64,000 nucleotides of DNA from Nostoc sphaeroides (GCF_003443655.1 NZ_CP031941.1:677501-741500); one strand, 5' to 3'; numbered from the stretch's first letter, positions 37,901 through 47,094 are shown. Numbers and translations: made by a program. Notes: generated from the letters alone by a model not told the origin.

Positions 37901-39580
37901 ATGCTTAATATGAGTTTTGCACTCCCCACTTTGACCGTTAGCCAGATGTTTGGGCAAAAGACAATTCGACCGCTTACTGCTGCTACCCTGTGTGGCATTA
38001 CTTTCATTAAAGACAGACTGATTGCCATTGACAGTATTAATGGGTATCTACTAGAAATTGATCCCACCTCTGACAACAGCAAAATTATTAATCCCCATCA
38101 AGTTAAAGAATTTACTGATGTCACTGGTCTAGCTGCGTGGGAAGATACCCTGTGGGTGAGCCGAGAAAATAGTGTTTACTTGTGCAATCTCAATGCTTTG
38201 GGTCTGGAACATTTTGTGACATTGCCTTATCCTGCTGACGGCGTTGCTGTTTGGGAAACAACAGTTTATGTCAGCAGCCAAAGGCTAGGCTACATTCTGA
38301 TTTATGACCGCGAAACGCGAAAAGAGATTACCAGGTTTTATGCCCCAGGCGTTGGGATAGAGAATTTAGCAGTCACCCAGGAAATGCTGTGGATTTGCGA
38401 TCGCACCGAACAATCAGTTTATGCAATGGATAGAGCCACCGGAGAACTTCAATTCAGTGTTCTGACACCCTTTGAATGTCCTACAGGTATAGCAATCCAT
38501 AAAAATGACGAAACAGGCAAAGAAAGTATTTACGTTGCCTACGCCTCAGAGGAGGCTTATATCCGAGATAACCCAAATGCCGATCCGAGTCATGAGTTAA
38601 CATTCCGCGATCGCACTTTTATTCACCCCCTGTATTATCATTACGATCCAGATAAGCGCTATGCCCTCTCTAATGGCTATCTGATTGAAATGTCTTATGC
38701 TGAGGAAATTGCCCCCTTAGACGAGGTTTATTTACCTGAGGTCGAATGGCGCATCGCCTTACCATCGGAAACAGAGCGGCAAAAGGTGAAACACGTTGAA
38801 CCTATTGGTATACCTTTTACCGAAGAAGTGATAGATGGGCAACGTGTAGCAGTCTTTAAATTTGATTCTCTTGCTCCAGGTGAACGGCATATATTTGGCT
38901 GGAAAGCTCTTTTGGAAGTTCGCGGTATTAAGTATCGCATCACACCCAGAGATGTAGAAGATATACCTGAACTATCCCCAGAATTAGAAACACGCTACCT
39001 AGTGGATGACGACGATTTAGCAATGGATACTACCATTGTTCGCCGTGCCGCCAGAGAAGCGATCGGTTCTGAAACCAATGTGCTGCGGAAAATGCACAGC
39101 ATCCGTAACTACGTCTATGATGAGTTGTCCTACGGTATTAAACCTTACATTGACACGCCAGATACAGTTTTAGAACGGGGCGTTGGTTCCTGTGGCGAAT
39201 ATGTCGGCGTTTTACTTGCCCTATCCCGTTTAAATGGCATCCCCTGCCGCACCGTAGGTAGGTACAAATGCCCTCCCCATAGTGACTTAGTAGGAGTGCC
39301 GCTACAACCCGACTTTAATCATGTTTGGTTGGAGTTCTACGTCCCAAATTTTGGCTGGTTGCCAATGGAATCAAATCCCGATGATATAGGTGAAGGTGGC
39401 CCTTATCCGACGCGCTTTTTTATGGGCTTATGCTGGTATCACATTGAAATTGGCAAAGGTATCACCTTTGAAACCGTGACAAGTCAAGGTGAGCGGCTAA
39501 CTAAAGAAGATATCCCCATCGGCGATTTGGCGATAAATCATATCCGGTTCACAATTCTTAAAGAGTTACCGCCTTTTTAA
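37901..39580 (+). CDS. Beta-propeller/transglutaminase-like cysteine protease-fold protein
   Basis: The first ~270 residues resemble an SMP-30/NHL-type propeller (GITFIKDRLIAIDSINGYLL, TGLAAWEDTLWVS, WICDRTEQSVYAMDR). The C-terminal part is a transglutaminase-like domain with catalytic Cys in GVGSCGEYVGVLLALSR and His in FNHVWLEFYVPNFGWLPMES, plus a candidate Asp after ESNPDD. Such proteins cleave or modify peptides. No signal peptide is obvious, so it may be cytoplasmic. The start is unsettled: TTG at 37865, ATG at 37901 and ATG at 37910 are all in frame; I use 37901. Confidence 0.78.
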   Translation: MLNMSFALPTLTVSQMFGQKTIRPLTAATLCGITFIKDRLIAIDSINGYLLEIDPTSDNSKIINPHQVKEFTDVTGLAAWEDTLWVSRENSVYLCNLNALGLEHFVTLPYPADGVAVWETTVYVSSQRLGYILIYDRETRKEITRFYAPGVGIENLAVTQEMLWICDRTEQSVYAMDRATGELQFSVLTPFECPTGIAIHKNDETGKESIYVAYASEEAYIRDNPNADPSHELTFRDRTFIHPLYYHYDPDKRYALSNGYLIEMSYAEEIAPLDEVYLPEVEWRIALPSETERQKVKHVEPIGIPFTEEVIDGQRVAVFKFDSLAPGERHIFGWKALLEVRGIKYRITPRDVEDIPELSPELETRYLVDDDDLAMDTTIVRRAAREAIGSETNVLRKMHSIRNYVYDELSYGIKPYIDTPDTVLERGVGSCGEYVGVLLALSRLNGIPCRTVGRYKCPPHSDLVGVPLQPDFNHVWLEFYVPNFGWLPMESNPDDIGEGGPYPTRFFMGLCWYHIEIGKGITFETVTSQGERLTKEDIPIGDLAINHIRFTILKELPPF

Positions 39581-39996
39581 ATTTCTTCGGTTTATTTACC
39601 AAAAAGGGGAAAAGGGGTCTTGGGTTTGGGGAAAAGGAAAGGATAAAAAACTTTTCCCCACAAGGTAACCAGCCAAGTATTTTTAAATATGGAGAATAAA
39701 AAAAGAAGATTTTTAAGACACGTAGTGCGATAACTTAGCAGTGTCCATACTTGAAACCCCTGCTTTTAAGTATGGGGTTCCCTTTCCCCCTTTCCCTTTC
39801 TTCGTCCAAATTATGCTTTTTAATTAGCTCCTGTTTATCAGGATTATTGAGCCAGTCTTCTAGAGCCTCAGCGATACAATCGCTGAGGCTTTTATCTTAT
39901 GATCTCTTTCCCAAAGCGGAAGCTGATGTATTTTGAGAAAAAGATCAACTGGTTTTTACTACTCACTTATTACTGGTAAAAAACGAGAGATTTCAG
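39581..39996. other. 416-bp intergenic region
   Basis: The region holds GGGGAAAAGGGG-type repeats and a CTCAGCGATACAATCGCTGAG hairpin near 39869-39889, a possible terminator between convergent genes. No gene is supported. Confidence 0.45.
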
Positions 39997-41265
39997 CTAA
40001 TTTTTACTCAAAAATGAGTTCTTGTTTTGAGAATGGATGCTGTTCTTGTCTTTAACAGATTGCCAAATATTTTGAATTAGCATAATCTGCTTACCGATGG
40101 GTACATAACTATCAAGAGACAAAACTTGCTTTTGATTTTGAAAATCTTCAAAGTTATGGTGGAATGCAGTATAGATTTTTATATTCATCTGTAATAGTTG
40201 ATCGTCAACAAAGTTTAAAACTATTTTTTCTCGATTTTTACAGATATTATCACCTACAATAATTAATTTACCAGTACGAATAGCAAAATCACCAGAACGG
40301 TCAAATTTAATCCAGAAATCTACTTCTATATCGGGCTGAGTACTATCTTCATCAAAATAAATTTTTAAATAGCGTTCTTGAATATCCCATAGCGGATGTT
40401 CATTTTTTATCAAAGGGTCGGGTAACAAATCGATGCTAGACTGGATATAAACTCTATCTTTGATATTTTCTGTTTGATAAATAACGTTAACTAATGTATT
40501 CGTACCATTTACTTCTGGAATCGAGAGATAATCATTAAAATCAATTATTCCTATTGAAGATAGTAATTGTAAAACATGAGGTAATTCAAGTAGTGACGGA
40601 TCTGTAGCGTATGCCAAACCATTTTCTTTAGAAAAATTAGCTTCTACTTTATATAAATTATAAATACTCGGATTATTACCGGGAGTGAGTAAAATTTCTT
40701 GTTTTTTTTGCTTGATAAGTTTCTGGAGTTCTCGCTTAATAAACTTAGGAATATCTGAATAATACCATTGAGAGGCAACTGCTGCTTTTATCTGATGTTT
40801 GTCAATAACTTCTAGAAGTTGCTCCATTTGTTGTAGGTTTATTACAACTGGCTTGGGCAGAATAAAATTTTTGATGCCCGCTTCAATATATAGCATTAGT
40901 TGTTCATAAACTAATTCTGGCTTTAAGCAAATTTCAATTACCTGCCTTGCTTTTTGTTGATTATTTAATAATTTAAAATAGTTATTGTACCATTGATGAA
41001 AACTCTGAAATAGATAAGTGTGTGGTTTCTTCTTGCCCAAAACGCTATCAGCAAATGAAGAGGGACTAATTACTGGGTCAACAATAGCTGCGATCTCCCA
41101 AAAATATCCATCTTTAGCATATTTAGTTCCAATATAATTTTTACCATAACGTCCATAACCAACAATTGTTGTTTGAAAATTTGAAGCTTGATCATAAAAA
41201 TGAGGCTGACTTTCGGGAGTTTCGATGAAAACCGAGTTAGGCAATAATTTCAATGGCTCTTTCAT
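39997..41265 (-). CDS. Gfo/Idh/MocA-like oxidoreductase-fold protein, divergent
   Basis: A Rossmann-type nucleotide-binding start is visible: TTIVGYGRYGKNYIG followed by a strand ending IAAIVDP (about 33-68). The middle region, with AGIKNFILPKPVVINLQQME and then VIDKHQIKAAVASQWYYSD, matches the Gfo/Idh/MocA layout, where the Lys-Pro motif is usually EKP. Here it reads LPKP. The C-terminal half is beta-rich and not recognisable. At 422 residues it is longer than typical. The substrate is unknown and no sugar-pathway neighbours help. Confidence 0.55.
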   Translation of the reverse strand: MKEPLKLLPNSVFIETPESQPHFYDQASNFQTTIVGYGRYGKNYIGTKYAKDGYFWEIAAIVDPVISPSSFADSVLGKKKPHTYLFQSFHQWYNNYFKLLNNQQKARQVIEICLKPELVYEQLMLYIEAGIKNFILPKPVVINLQQMEQLLEVIDKHQIKAAVASQWYYSDIPKFIKRELQKLIKQKKQEILLTPGNNPSIYNLYKVEANFSKENGLAYATDPSLLELPHVLQLLSSIGIIDFNDYLSIPEVNGTNTLVNVIYQTENIKDRVYIQSSIDLLPDPLIKNEHPLWDIQERYLKIYFDEDSTQPDIEVDFWIKFDRSGDFAIRTGKLIIVGDNICKNREKIVLNFVDDQLLQMNIKIYTAFHHNFEDFQNQKQVLSLDSYVPIGKQIMLIQNIWQSVKDKNSIHSQNKNSFLSKN

Positions 41266-41592
41266 ATTCCTCTGTGATTAGTTATTTAGTTTGACAATAA
41301 ATAACAGAACGTTTTCAATAATGGAGATCAAAAAAAATTCTTTATTTAAACCCCTAGCTTTAGACATGGGGTATTCTGCTGAATATATTCTGATTTTTCA
41401 TTCCCTCTCATTCAGCTTATGTGCAATAAAGAAGAAAATTGTAAAGTAGGGATTAAATGTATGTTTTATTGCATGAACTAGACAACAATCTTTGACTTAA
41501 ATTGTGCCAGTATATTATAAAGATTGATGCTGAAAATTAAAGTTGATGAGATTATCTGGATTAATGGGAGCATGACTTTTAAAGCAATTTGA
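41266..41592. other. 327-bp intergenic region
   Basis: AT-rich DNA upstream of the minus-strand oxidoreductase gene. It holds no gene. Its 3' end borders the kinase remnant. Confidence 0.35.
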
Positions 41593-41994
41593 CTTGCTGG
41601 GCAGTTAAACCAAGTATTTATGAATATTTTAGTAAATGCGATCGATGCTTTAGAAGATTCATCAGTTACATCTCGGTGGACAACAAAAAAACGACTAAAA
41701 ACGGATAATCCCCGAATTTATATTCGCACCAAATTACTAACACCAAATCAAGTCACAATTGGCATTGCCGACAACGGACTCGGAATACCAGAAAATGTTA
41801 AAAAGCAACTATTTAATCCCTTTTTTACGACCAAGACCGTTGGAAAAGGTACGGGTATGGGGCTGGCTATTAGTCACCAAATTATCACAGAAAGACATGG
41901 CGGCTCTTTAGAATGCATTTCGCAACCAGGAGTTGGTGCTGAGTTTATCATTCGCATTCCCCTAATTCAACAACGTCAAATTTCTAACCCCTGA
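41593..41994 (+). pseudogene. Isolated HATPase domain of a histidine kinase
   Basis: The frame starts LAGQLNQVFMNILVNAIDALE (N box), then IADNGLGIPENVKKQLFNPF (G1 and F box) and KGTGMGLAISHQI (G2). This is a complete C-terminal ATPase domain, but the HisKA, sensor and input regions are absent and a stop (TGA) lies just before it. It could be expressed from the ATG at 41620 as a 124-residue protein, but a decayed kinase is the simpler reading. Its 3' end overlaps the convergent nuclease gene by 11 bases. Confidence 0.75.
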
Positions 41995-42844
41995 TATTAA
42001 CTCTTAAACTTGGCAGTGGATATGATTGATGCTGCTTAAAATTGGCAAACTCACAGATGGAGTTAAATGGACAAAAGCGACAGTGAGAGCCAGGATTTGG
42101 GGGGAAAATTTTACTGAAATTAGTAGTTTCTTGCTGATATTTTTGCAAATCGTGCTGGTGCTTGTGGGCAATATTTGCTAACTCAAATTTTAAGTATTCT
42201 AATTCACTATTATTGATGCTAATTAACTCAGAGTTTTTACATATTTCTAAATTATAAAATGATGCAACAGCTTCTCGTCCAGGGTAAAGGTAACGAGCAG
42301 CTAATAAGTAAACTAATGCCTGTCGTCGGTCAAAAGCCGATTTACCAGTTTTAAAATCTAAAATATGTATTGTGCGATCGCTCTCAATGAAAACGCAGTC
42401 CATAGCCGCATATAAGCGAAAGCAATAATCTTCTTGTTCAACTACTATCGGTTTAGGAAAGCCTTCATCACCCGGAGTTAATTGGATAATATCTTTATCC
42501 AAAAGCAACGGCGCATCGTGATATTTTTTCAGAATTTGCAGCACGCGTTGCTGGACTTGCTCGCTTGAGTTGCCTAATTTAAGTAGCTGTGCAACTCTTT
42601 CTACACCATCGGCTTGCTTCAACAGATACCTGTGATGATGAAACTCATAAATGCCTTTTTGGGCGAGTATGCCAATGCGCTGGGGTGCGGTGGCTTGCCC
42701 TAAAAGCGCTTTGACTTGTGGTTCGTGTTGCCGTGCTTTGATAAACCCCCGTCTCATCTGGCAATGCCAGCGTTCTTGCCCGGTTGCTGGGGCAACTAGA
42801 GACCAAAGGTGATAACTGGCAAAAGGTCGATCGGGGGTTGACAT
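41984..42844 (-). CDS. PD-(D/E)XK nuclease with Fe-S-type cysteines (Cas4/RecB-like)
   Basis: The protein resembles RecB/Cas4-type exonucleases. The catalytic core appears as YAAMDCVFIESDRTIHILDFKTGK (here Asp, then ILDFKTG with the Asp-x-Lys pair). Four Cys likely bind an Fe-S cluster: one near residue 28 (WHCQMRRG) and three in CRFCPFNSIC near the C-terminus. Length 286. There is no CRISPR array or other cas gene nearby, so it is an orphan repair-type nuclease. Start at the ATG 42844. Confidence 0.8.
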   Translation of the reverse strand: MSTPDRPFASYHLWSLVAPATGQERWHCQMRRGFIKARQHEPQVKALLGQATAPQRIGILAQKGIYEFHHHRYLLKQADGVERVAQLLKLGNSSEQVQQRVLQILKKYHDAPLLLDKDIIQLTPGDEGFPKPIVVEQEDYCFRLYAAMDCVFIESDRTIHILDFKTGKSAFDRRQALVYLLAARYLYPGREAVASFYNLEICKNSELISINNSELEYLKFELANIAHKHQHDLQKYQQETTNFSKIFPPNPGSHCRFCPFNSICEFANFKQHQSYPLPSLRVNIRG

Positions 42845-42981
42845 TGCTCAGAAACAGTGAGAGAAAATACGGTGGGGAGAAGTTTAAGCTAAGGCTTCCT
42901 TAGAAAAGAACTTCGGGGGATAGTTGCTGCTACACACGCTTTGCGGGAAGCTTTTATAGTACTGATAATGTACCGAAGCAA

Positions 42982-44415
42982 GTGGCAAAAATGTCTAGCA
43001 AGATAAAATTTGGTACCGATGGATGGCGAGGGATTATTGCCGATGACTTTACTTTCCCCAACGTGCGGAAAGTAACAAGGGCGATCGCGACTTATTTAGA
43101 TACAGCCTACAAAAAAGATAGACCTGTACTTATTGCCTACGATACTCGCTTTTTAGCTGACCAGTTTGCCCAAACATCAGCCCAAGTATTAGCAGACTTA
43201 GGTTGGACTGTGAAAATTACTGAGCGGGATTGTCCCACACCAGTAATTGCCTACAACGCCCGTCATCTAAATTCCGCAGGGGCTTTAATGTTTACTGCTA
43301 GTCATAATCCAGCACCCTACTGTGGAATTAAATATATACCCGATTATGCTGGGCCTGCCACTCCAGAGATTACTGATACTATTGTGGCAAATATAGAAAG
43401 TGCATCGGATGAGTTGCCTCTTAGTAACCCATCAGGTTCAATTTCAATTTTCGATCCGAAACCAGATTACCTGCAATTTATCTACACTCTACTTGATATA
43501 AAAAAGATTAAAAGCGCTAATTTAAAGGTAAAGTACGATGCTTTGTATTCTACCTCTCGTGGCTATTTAGATGAAGTTTTGCTTCATTGTGGCGTTCAGT
43601 TAGAAAGTTTCCACGATTGGAGAGATGTTTTATTTGGGGGTGGAATGCCAGAACCCAAAGGAGAACAGTTAGTTGAGTTAGTAGAAGCAGTAGTGCGCGA
43701 TCGCGCTGATTTGGGCTTGGCGACGGATGGAGATAGCGATCGCTTTGGCATCGTTGATGAACAAGGAACTGTCCTTACTCCTAATACTGTGCTGTTAGTT
43801 CTAGCACGTCATTTAATCAGAAATAAAGGTAAAACTGGCGCGATCGTCCGCACTGTGGCGACAACCCACCTGCTGGATAATTTCGCGGCTAAAAATGGGC
43901 TGCAAATTTACGAAACACCAGTTGGTTTTAAATACATCGGCGAAAAAATGCGCGAAACTGCCGTGTTAATTGGTGGAGAAGAATCAGGCGGTTTGAGTAT
44001 TATTGGACATATTCCCGAAAAAGACGGAGTATTAGCCGATATGCTGGTGGCAGAAGCGATCGCTTATGAAGGCAAACCGCTAAGTCAGATGGTGGCAGAA
44101 GCGATCGCCGAGGCCGATGGCCCACTTTACAACAACCGTCTAGACTTGCACCTGTCAGAGGCGCACAAAATCGCCGTCATCGAGTCCTTTACTAGAAATC
44201 CACCAACAGACGTAGCAGGAATTAAAGTCAAGGAAGTAGGGCGTAAAGATGGTATTAAGCTCTATTTAGAAGAAGGTAGCTGGGTTTTGCTGCGTCCTTC
44301 CGGTACAGAACCCCTGGTGCGCGTCTATCTAGAAACCAACACTCCCGAAAAACTCACTCGAATCGCCCAAGAGTTAGAGATTGCCATTGCTAAACTAGAG
44401 GCAGTAGCAGTTTAA
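42982..44415 (+). CDS. Phosphoglucomutase/phosphomannomutase
   Basis: This alpha-D-phosphohexomutase interconverts hexose 1- and 6-phosphates. All four motifs are intact: GTDGWRG at the start, the phosphoserine loop TASHNPAPYCGIK, the metal loop DGDSDRFG, the sugar loop GEESGG, and the phosphate-binding RPSGTEP. Length 477 is standard. It starts with GTG at 42982 or ATG nine bases later. Unlike the fused domain at 16815, it keeps the phosphoserine motif, so it could supply mannose-1-phosphate or glucose-1-phosphate for the pathways in this window. Confidence 0.93.
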   Translation: MAKMSSKIKFGTDGWRGIIADDFTFPNVRKVTRAIATYLDTAYKKDRPVLIAYDTRFLADQFAQTSAQVLADLGWTVKITERDCPTPVIAYNARHLNSAGALMFTASHNPAPYCGIKYIPDYAGPATPEITDTIVANIESASDELPLSNPSGSISIFDPKPDYLQFIYTLLDIKKIKSANLKVKYDALYSTSRGYLDEVLLHCGVQLESFHDWRDVLFGGGMPEPKGEQLVELVEAVVRDRADLGLATDGDSDRFGIVDEQGTVLTPNTVLLVLARHLIRNKGKTGAIVRTVATTHLLDNFAAKNGLQIYETPVGFKYIGEKMRETAVLIGGEESGGLSIIGHIPEKDGVLADMLVAEAIAYEGKPLSQMVAEAIAEADGPLYNNRLDLHLSEAHKIAVIESFTRNPPTDVAGIKVKEVGRKDGIKLYLEEGSWVLLRPSGTEPLVRVYLETNTPEKLTRIAQELEIAIAKLEAVAV

Positions 44416-44419
44416 TCTG

Positions 44420-44550
44420 CCAGAGTTAGGAATTAAAAGTTAAGAGTTATGAATTAGGAGTTAAGAATTGTTAATTTACAACTCTTAACTCCTCGTTTCT
44501 AATTTCGAGCAAAATATAACTCCTAACTTCTATCTCCTAACTTCTCATTT
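44420..44550. repeat. Heptamer repeats between the mutase and the LapA-like gene
   Basis: AGTTAGG/AGTTAAG units are followed by CTTAACTCC/CCTAACTTC units, forming loose inverted arrays like those at 34276 and 59036. Confidence 0.75.
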
Positions 44551-44560
44551 CAATCAAAAT

Positions 44561-44836
44561 ATGAAAATCGCGCCTTTTTTGACATCTCTAGTTTTAGCGG
44601 TTTGGGTAATTGCGATCGCAATTATTTCAGTCCAAAATGCCACACCCGTATCGTTAAAATTCTTAACATTCCAATCCATTCAGATACCAATGGGTTTAGT
44701 GCTGGCTTTTAGTGCTGTTGTCGGGTTAATTGGCATGGCACTGCTGCAACCTCTGTGGGGACTTGCTGGTATTGGGCAGCCTAATTCTCGATTGGAAGAC
44801 GATGCCGAATTTTTTGTTGATGATGAAGACTTTTGA
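44561..44836 (+). CDS. LapA-domain (DUF1049) small membrane protein
   Basis: A 91-residue protein with two hydrophobic segments (about 8-25 and 40-62) joined by NATPVSLKFLTFQSIQIPMG, the hallmark of the LapA/DUF1049 domain. The C-terminus is acidic (EDDAEFFVDDEDF). LapA proteins are linked to envelope assembly, but the cyanobacterial role is not known. The ATG at 44561 is the only good start. Confidence 0.82.
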   Translation: MKIAPFLTSLVLAVWVIAIAIISVQNATPVSLKFLTFQSIQIPMGLVLAFSAVVGLIGMALLQPLWGLAGIGQPNSRLEDDAEFFVDDEDF

Positions 44837-44849
44837 GGTTTGAATAGCT

Positions 44850-45047
44850 GTGCAGTATCAAAACATTATTACAATCGAACCAGGAAAACGAGGTGGTAAG
44901 CCTTGTATTCGAGGAATGGGAATTACTGTATACGATGTTTTATCTTATCTTGCCTCTGGCATGACCTACGAGGAATTGCTTGATGACTTTCCTTATTTGA
45001 CACAAGAGGATATTTTGGCTTGCCTAAGCTATGCGGCTGATCGATAA
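44850..45047 (+). CDS. DUF433 antitoxin-like protein (orphan)
   Basis: DUF433 proteins are small HTH antitoxins usually paired with a DUF5615 PIN-like toxin. The motif GGKPCIRGMGITVYDVLSYL (about 15-34) and the following MTYEELLDDFPYLTQEDILA are diagnostic. It begins with GTG. The gene that follows six bases after its stop is DUF29, not the expected toxin, so this antitoxin has no cognate partner here. Its start lies 13 bases after the LapA-like gene. Confidence 0.85.
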   Translation: MQYQNIITIEPGKRGGKPCIRGMGITVYDVLSYLASGMTYEELLDDFPYLTQEDILACLSYAADR

Positions 45048-45052
45048 AGGCT

Positions 45053-45496
45053 ATGAGCGCAACTTATAAAGCAGATTTTAATTTGTGGATTGAACAGACA
45101 ACTCAACTATTGCGATCGCATCGCTGGCATGAAGTTGATGTAGAACATTTGATTGAAGAGGTTGAAGGCTTGGGCAAAAGTGAACGGCGGGGTATTGCTA
45201 GTCAACTAACTCGCTTACTCTTGCATTTGCTGAAGTGGCAATATCAACCCCAGCGTCGCTCAGATAGTTGGCTCGATTCTATCACCGATTCTCGCACCCA
45301 AATTGAGTTAGCAATAGAAGATAGTCCTAGTCTTAAAAGTTATCCTACAGAGCAACTTGAGGAAAGTTATCAAAGGGCACGTCGGCAAGCAGCCAAGCAA
45401 ACGGGGATACTTTTATCCGTGTTTCCAGAAGAGTGCCCATATTCTGTAGAGTTAGTGTTGGATGAAGACTGGCTACCGGAAGCAAGCGATATTTAA
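45053..45496 (+). CDS. DUF29 family protein
   Basis: DUF29 proteins are frequent in cyanobacteria and of unknown function. The protein shows YKADFNLWIEQTTQLLRSH, then DVEHLIEEVEGLGKSERR and LLLHLLKWQYQPQRRSDSW, all family hallmarks, and LLSVFPEECPY at the C-terminus. Length 147 is normal. It is probably cotranscribed with the DUF433 gene (5-base gap). Whether it acts with that antitoxin is unknown. Confidence 0.88.
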   Translation: MSATYKADFNLWIEQTTQLLRSHRWHEVDVEHLIEEVEGLGKSERRGIASQLTRLLLHLLKWQYQPQRRSDSWLDSITDSRTQIELAIEDSPSLKSYPTEQLEESYQRARRQAAKQTGILLSVFPEECPYSVELVLDEDWLPEASDI

Positions 45497-45567
45497 TAAC
45501 TGTAATTGTGACTGTATTACTTTGGGAATTATATCTGTAGAAGTCTTGGGAGAGGAAACTTGATCAC

Positions 45568-45783
45568 ATGGTTAAATACGATTCTTCTGTCATTCAGACA
45601 GTAGTAGATCAACTACATAGTAAAGCTAACTTCATCGTCATATTCTATGGAGTAATAGGACTTATCCTCGGATCTTTTATAGTTTTGGGAGAGCGATCGC
45701 GCTGTTATAAAATTAAAATTTCCATTCGTGATCTGGATCATCTAAAGCGGCGCGAACAGAAGCTAAATTTGCAAGGTCTTTGA
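45568..45783 (+). CDS. Possible small membrane protein, 3' end in antisense overlap
   Basis: The frame has a GGGAGAGG site 13-20 bases upstream of ATG. Residues ~22-42 are hydrophobic (FIVIFYGVIGLILGSFIVLG). The last ~25 codons lie antisense to the convergent gene at 45713 and look arbitrary. It may be a membrane protein gene whose original 3' part was lost when it was joined to the neighbouring unit. No family match. Confidence 0.4.
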   Translation: MVKYDSSVIQTVVDQLHSKANFIVIFYGVIGLILGSFIVLGERSRCYKIKISIRDLDHLKRREQKLNLQGL

Positions 45784-46117
45784 AAGGGCTTGATTTAGCT
45801 ATTTCTGTGATTGAGTTTAAGGTAAGGGCTAGTTGTTCATTATTGCCGGATGCGATCGCATTATCAACGACAGCAAACAAAGCGCGAAAGTTTTCTGCAC
45901 GTTCATCAAAAGAGCGATCTAGATACGCCATTAGCAACTCTCGCTGGGCGTTTATCTTGGTGATTGTTTCTTTTTCCCAAGCATCAATCTCTCGTCTCTT
46001 TGTCTGTTCTTGTTGGGCAATTATCTTATATTCAGTATAGCCTGAAACCATTAGCTGTAGGCATTCAGCAGGATTTAGGTTAGCGAGTGCAAAAGTAGCT
46101 ATTTTGTGTACTGACAT
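45713..46117 (-). CDS. Second gene of an uncharacterised two-gene unit, helical protein
   Basis: I do not recognise a named function. From the ATG at 46117 the protein has 134 residues and is predicted mostly helical. A hydrophobic start (HKIATFALANLNP) is followed by a charged stretch (QEQTKRREIDAWEKETITKI) and LMAYLDRSFDERAENF, then ITEIAKSSPFKDL. GGGAGGAAATTAAAC directly before the ATG overlaps the end of the upstream gene, and only two bases separate stop and start, so the two are translationally coupled. An alternative start 48 bases upstream overlaps the partner gene. Confidence 0.65.
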   Translation of the reverse strand: MSVHKIATFALANLNPAECLQLMVSGYTEYKIIAQQEQTKRREIDAWEKETITKINAQRELLMAYLDRSFDERAENFRALFAVVDNAIASGNNEQLALTLNSITEIAKSSPFKDLANLASVRAALDDPDHEWKF

Positions 46118-46119
46118 GT

Positions 46120-47094
46120 TTAATTTCCTCCCAAAGTACGATACTTTGCTTGGATAGTCGTGCAAGCAGGATTCAGATACCCTTCACTGTCTAAGACAGG
46201 AGTTTTCATAATTTCTGCAAGCGCTTTCACCAGAAGTGCTACTTCTTGAAACTTCCTAGCATCGCGATCGCGATTAAAAGGTTGGGCTTCAAGCTCTTGA
46301 AGTGCAGATTTAGCACGGTTGTTTAAATTACACACTAAATTAGCCAGTTCCACTGTTCGCCGTTTAACCTGTAATAGAAAATCTTGTGCGGCTTCAATAT
46401 TGGCAATTTCTATGTTTACCTTAGCTTCATACTCTCGCGCTTTAGTCAAAGCTTCCTCACCCTTACCAGCAAGTTGAAAACCCCCAACCATCAACGCCGG
46501 GCCGAGTGTAATACCTCCCAATACAGCACCACCAACCGCCATACTAGTACCACCACCTAACCAAGTTATGGCTCCAGTCCAAGCCGCAGCACCACCAAGT
46601 TGTGAAATAGCGACTTCACCAGCCCACAATCCAAAGAACTTGGAAACAGTAACAGTTCCTACACTCCTTGCTAAGGTAACTGCACTAGAACCTGCTGCTG
46701 ACGCTGCAACAGCTGCTGACATACCACCTTTCACCCACTGTTCAGCTTTGATAACTTCTGTTTTGTACTCCTGAATTTGTTGAGTGGAGATGTCTAAGCC
46801 AATTAAAATGTCCAGATTGTTTTGGGAAGCTCGCTGACCAATTCTTTCAATAAAAGCTATAAAGTTTGAAATTGTACTCTGCTTGATACGAAGCTGCATT
46901 TGACCATAAACTTCTGCTGATTGGTTGGTAATTTCCCAGGTTGCTTTTAAATTTTGCAAGCTACTTTCGTATTTTTGTTGAGCCTGTTCACCAATTTCCT
47001 TTGCCTGATTCATATTGCCAATGCCTTCAGCACCTTTTACTGCTCCGAAGGCTCCAGTAGCCAAAGCAGCAGCGCCCAAAATCAATGGAATCAT
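46120..47094 (-). CDS. First gene of the two-gene unit: Gly/Ala-rich membrane-active coiled-coil protein
   Basis: The 324-residue protein starts with a hydrophobic Gly/Ala segment (LILGAAALATGAFGAVKGAEG). Long amphipathic helices follow. The centre (about 123-205) is strongly hydrophobic and Gly/Ala-rich, like a glycine zipper or membrane hairpin (AAVAASAAGSSAVTLARS, GGAVLGGITLGPALMVGG). More coiled-coil lies downstream with TVELANLVCNLNNRAKSAL. This architecture recalls alpha-helical pore-forming proteins, but that is inference. It is coupled to the downstream 134-residue gene. No family name is certain. Confidence 0.65.
   Translation of the reverse strand: MIPLILGAAALATGAFGAVKGAEGIGNMNQAKEIGEQAQQKYESSLQNLKATWEITNQSAEVYGQMQLRIKQSTISNFIAFIERIGQRASQNNLDILIGLDISTQQIQEYKTEVIKAEQWVKGGMSAAVAASAAGSSAVTLARSVGTVTVSKFFGLWAGEVAISQLGGAAAWTGAITWLGGGTSMAVGGAVLGGITLGPALMVGGFQLAGKGEEALTKAREYEAKVNIEIANIEAAQDFLLQVKRRTVELANLVCNLNNRAKSALQELEAQPFNRDRDARKFQEVALLVKALAEIMKTPVLDSEGYLNPACTTIQAKYRTLGGN

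Noticed and set aside
41984..42844. cas4 of a CRISPR system
   Set aside because: No repeat array or other cas genes are present in the window.
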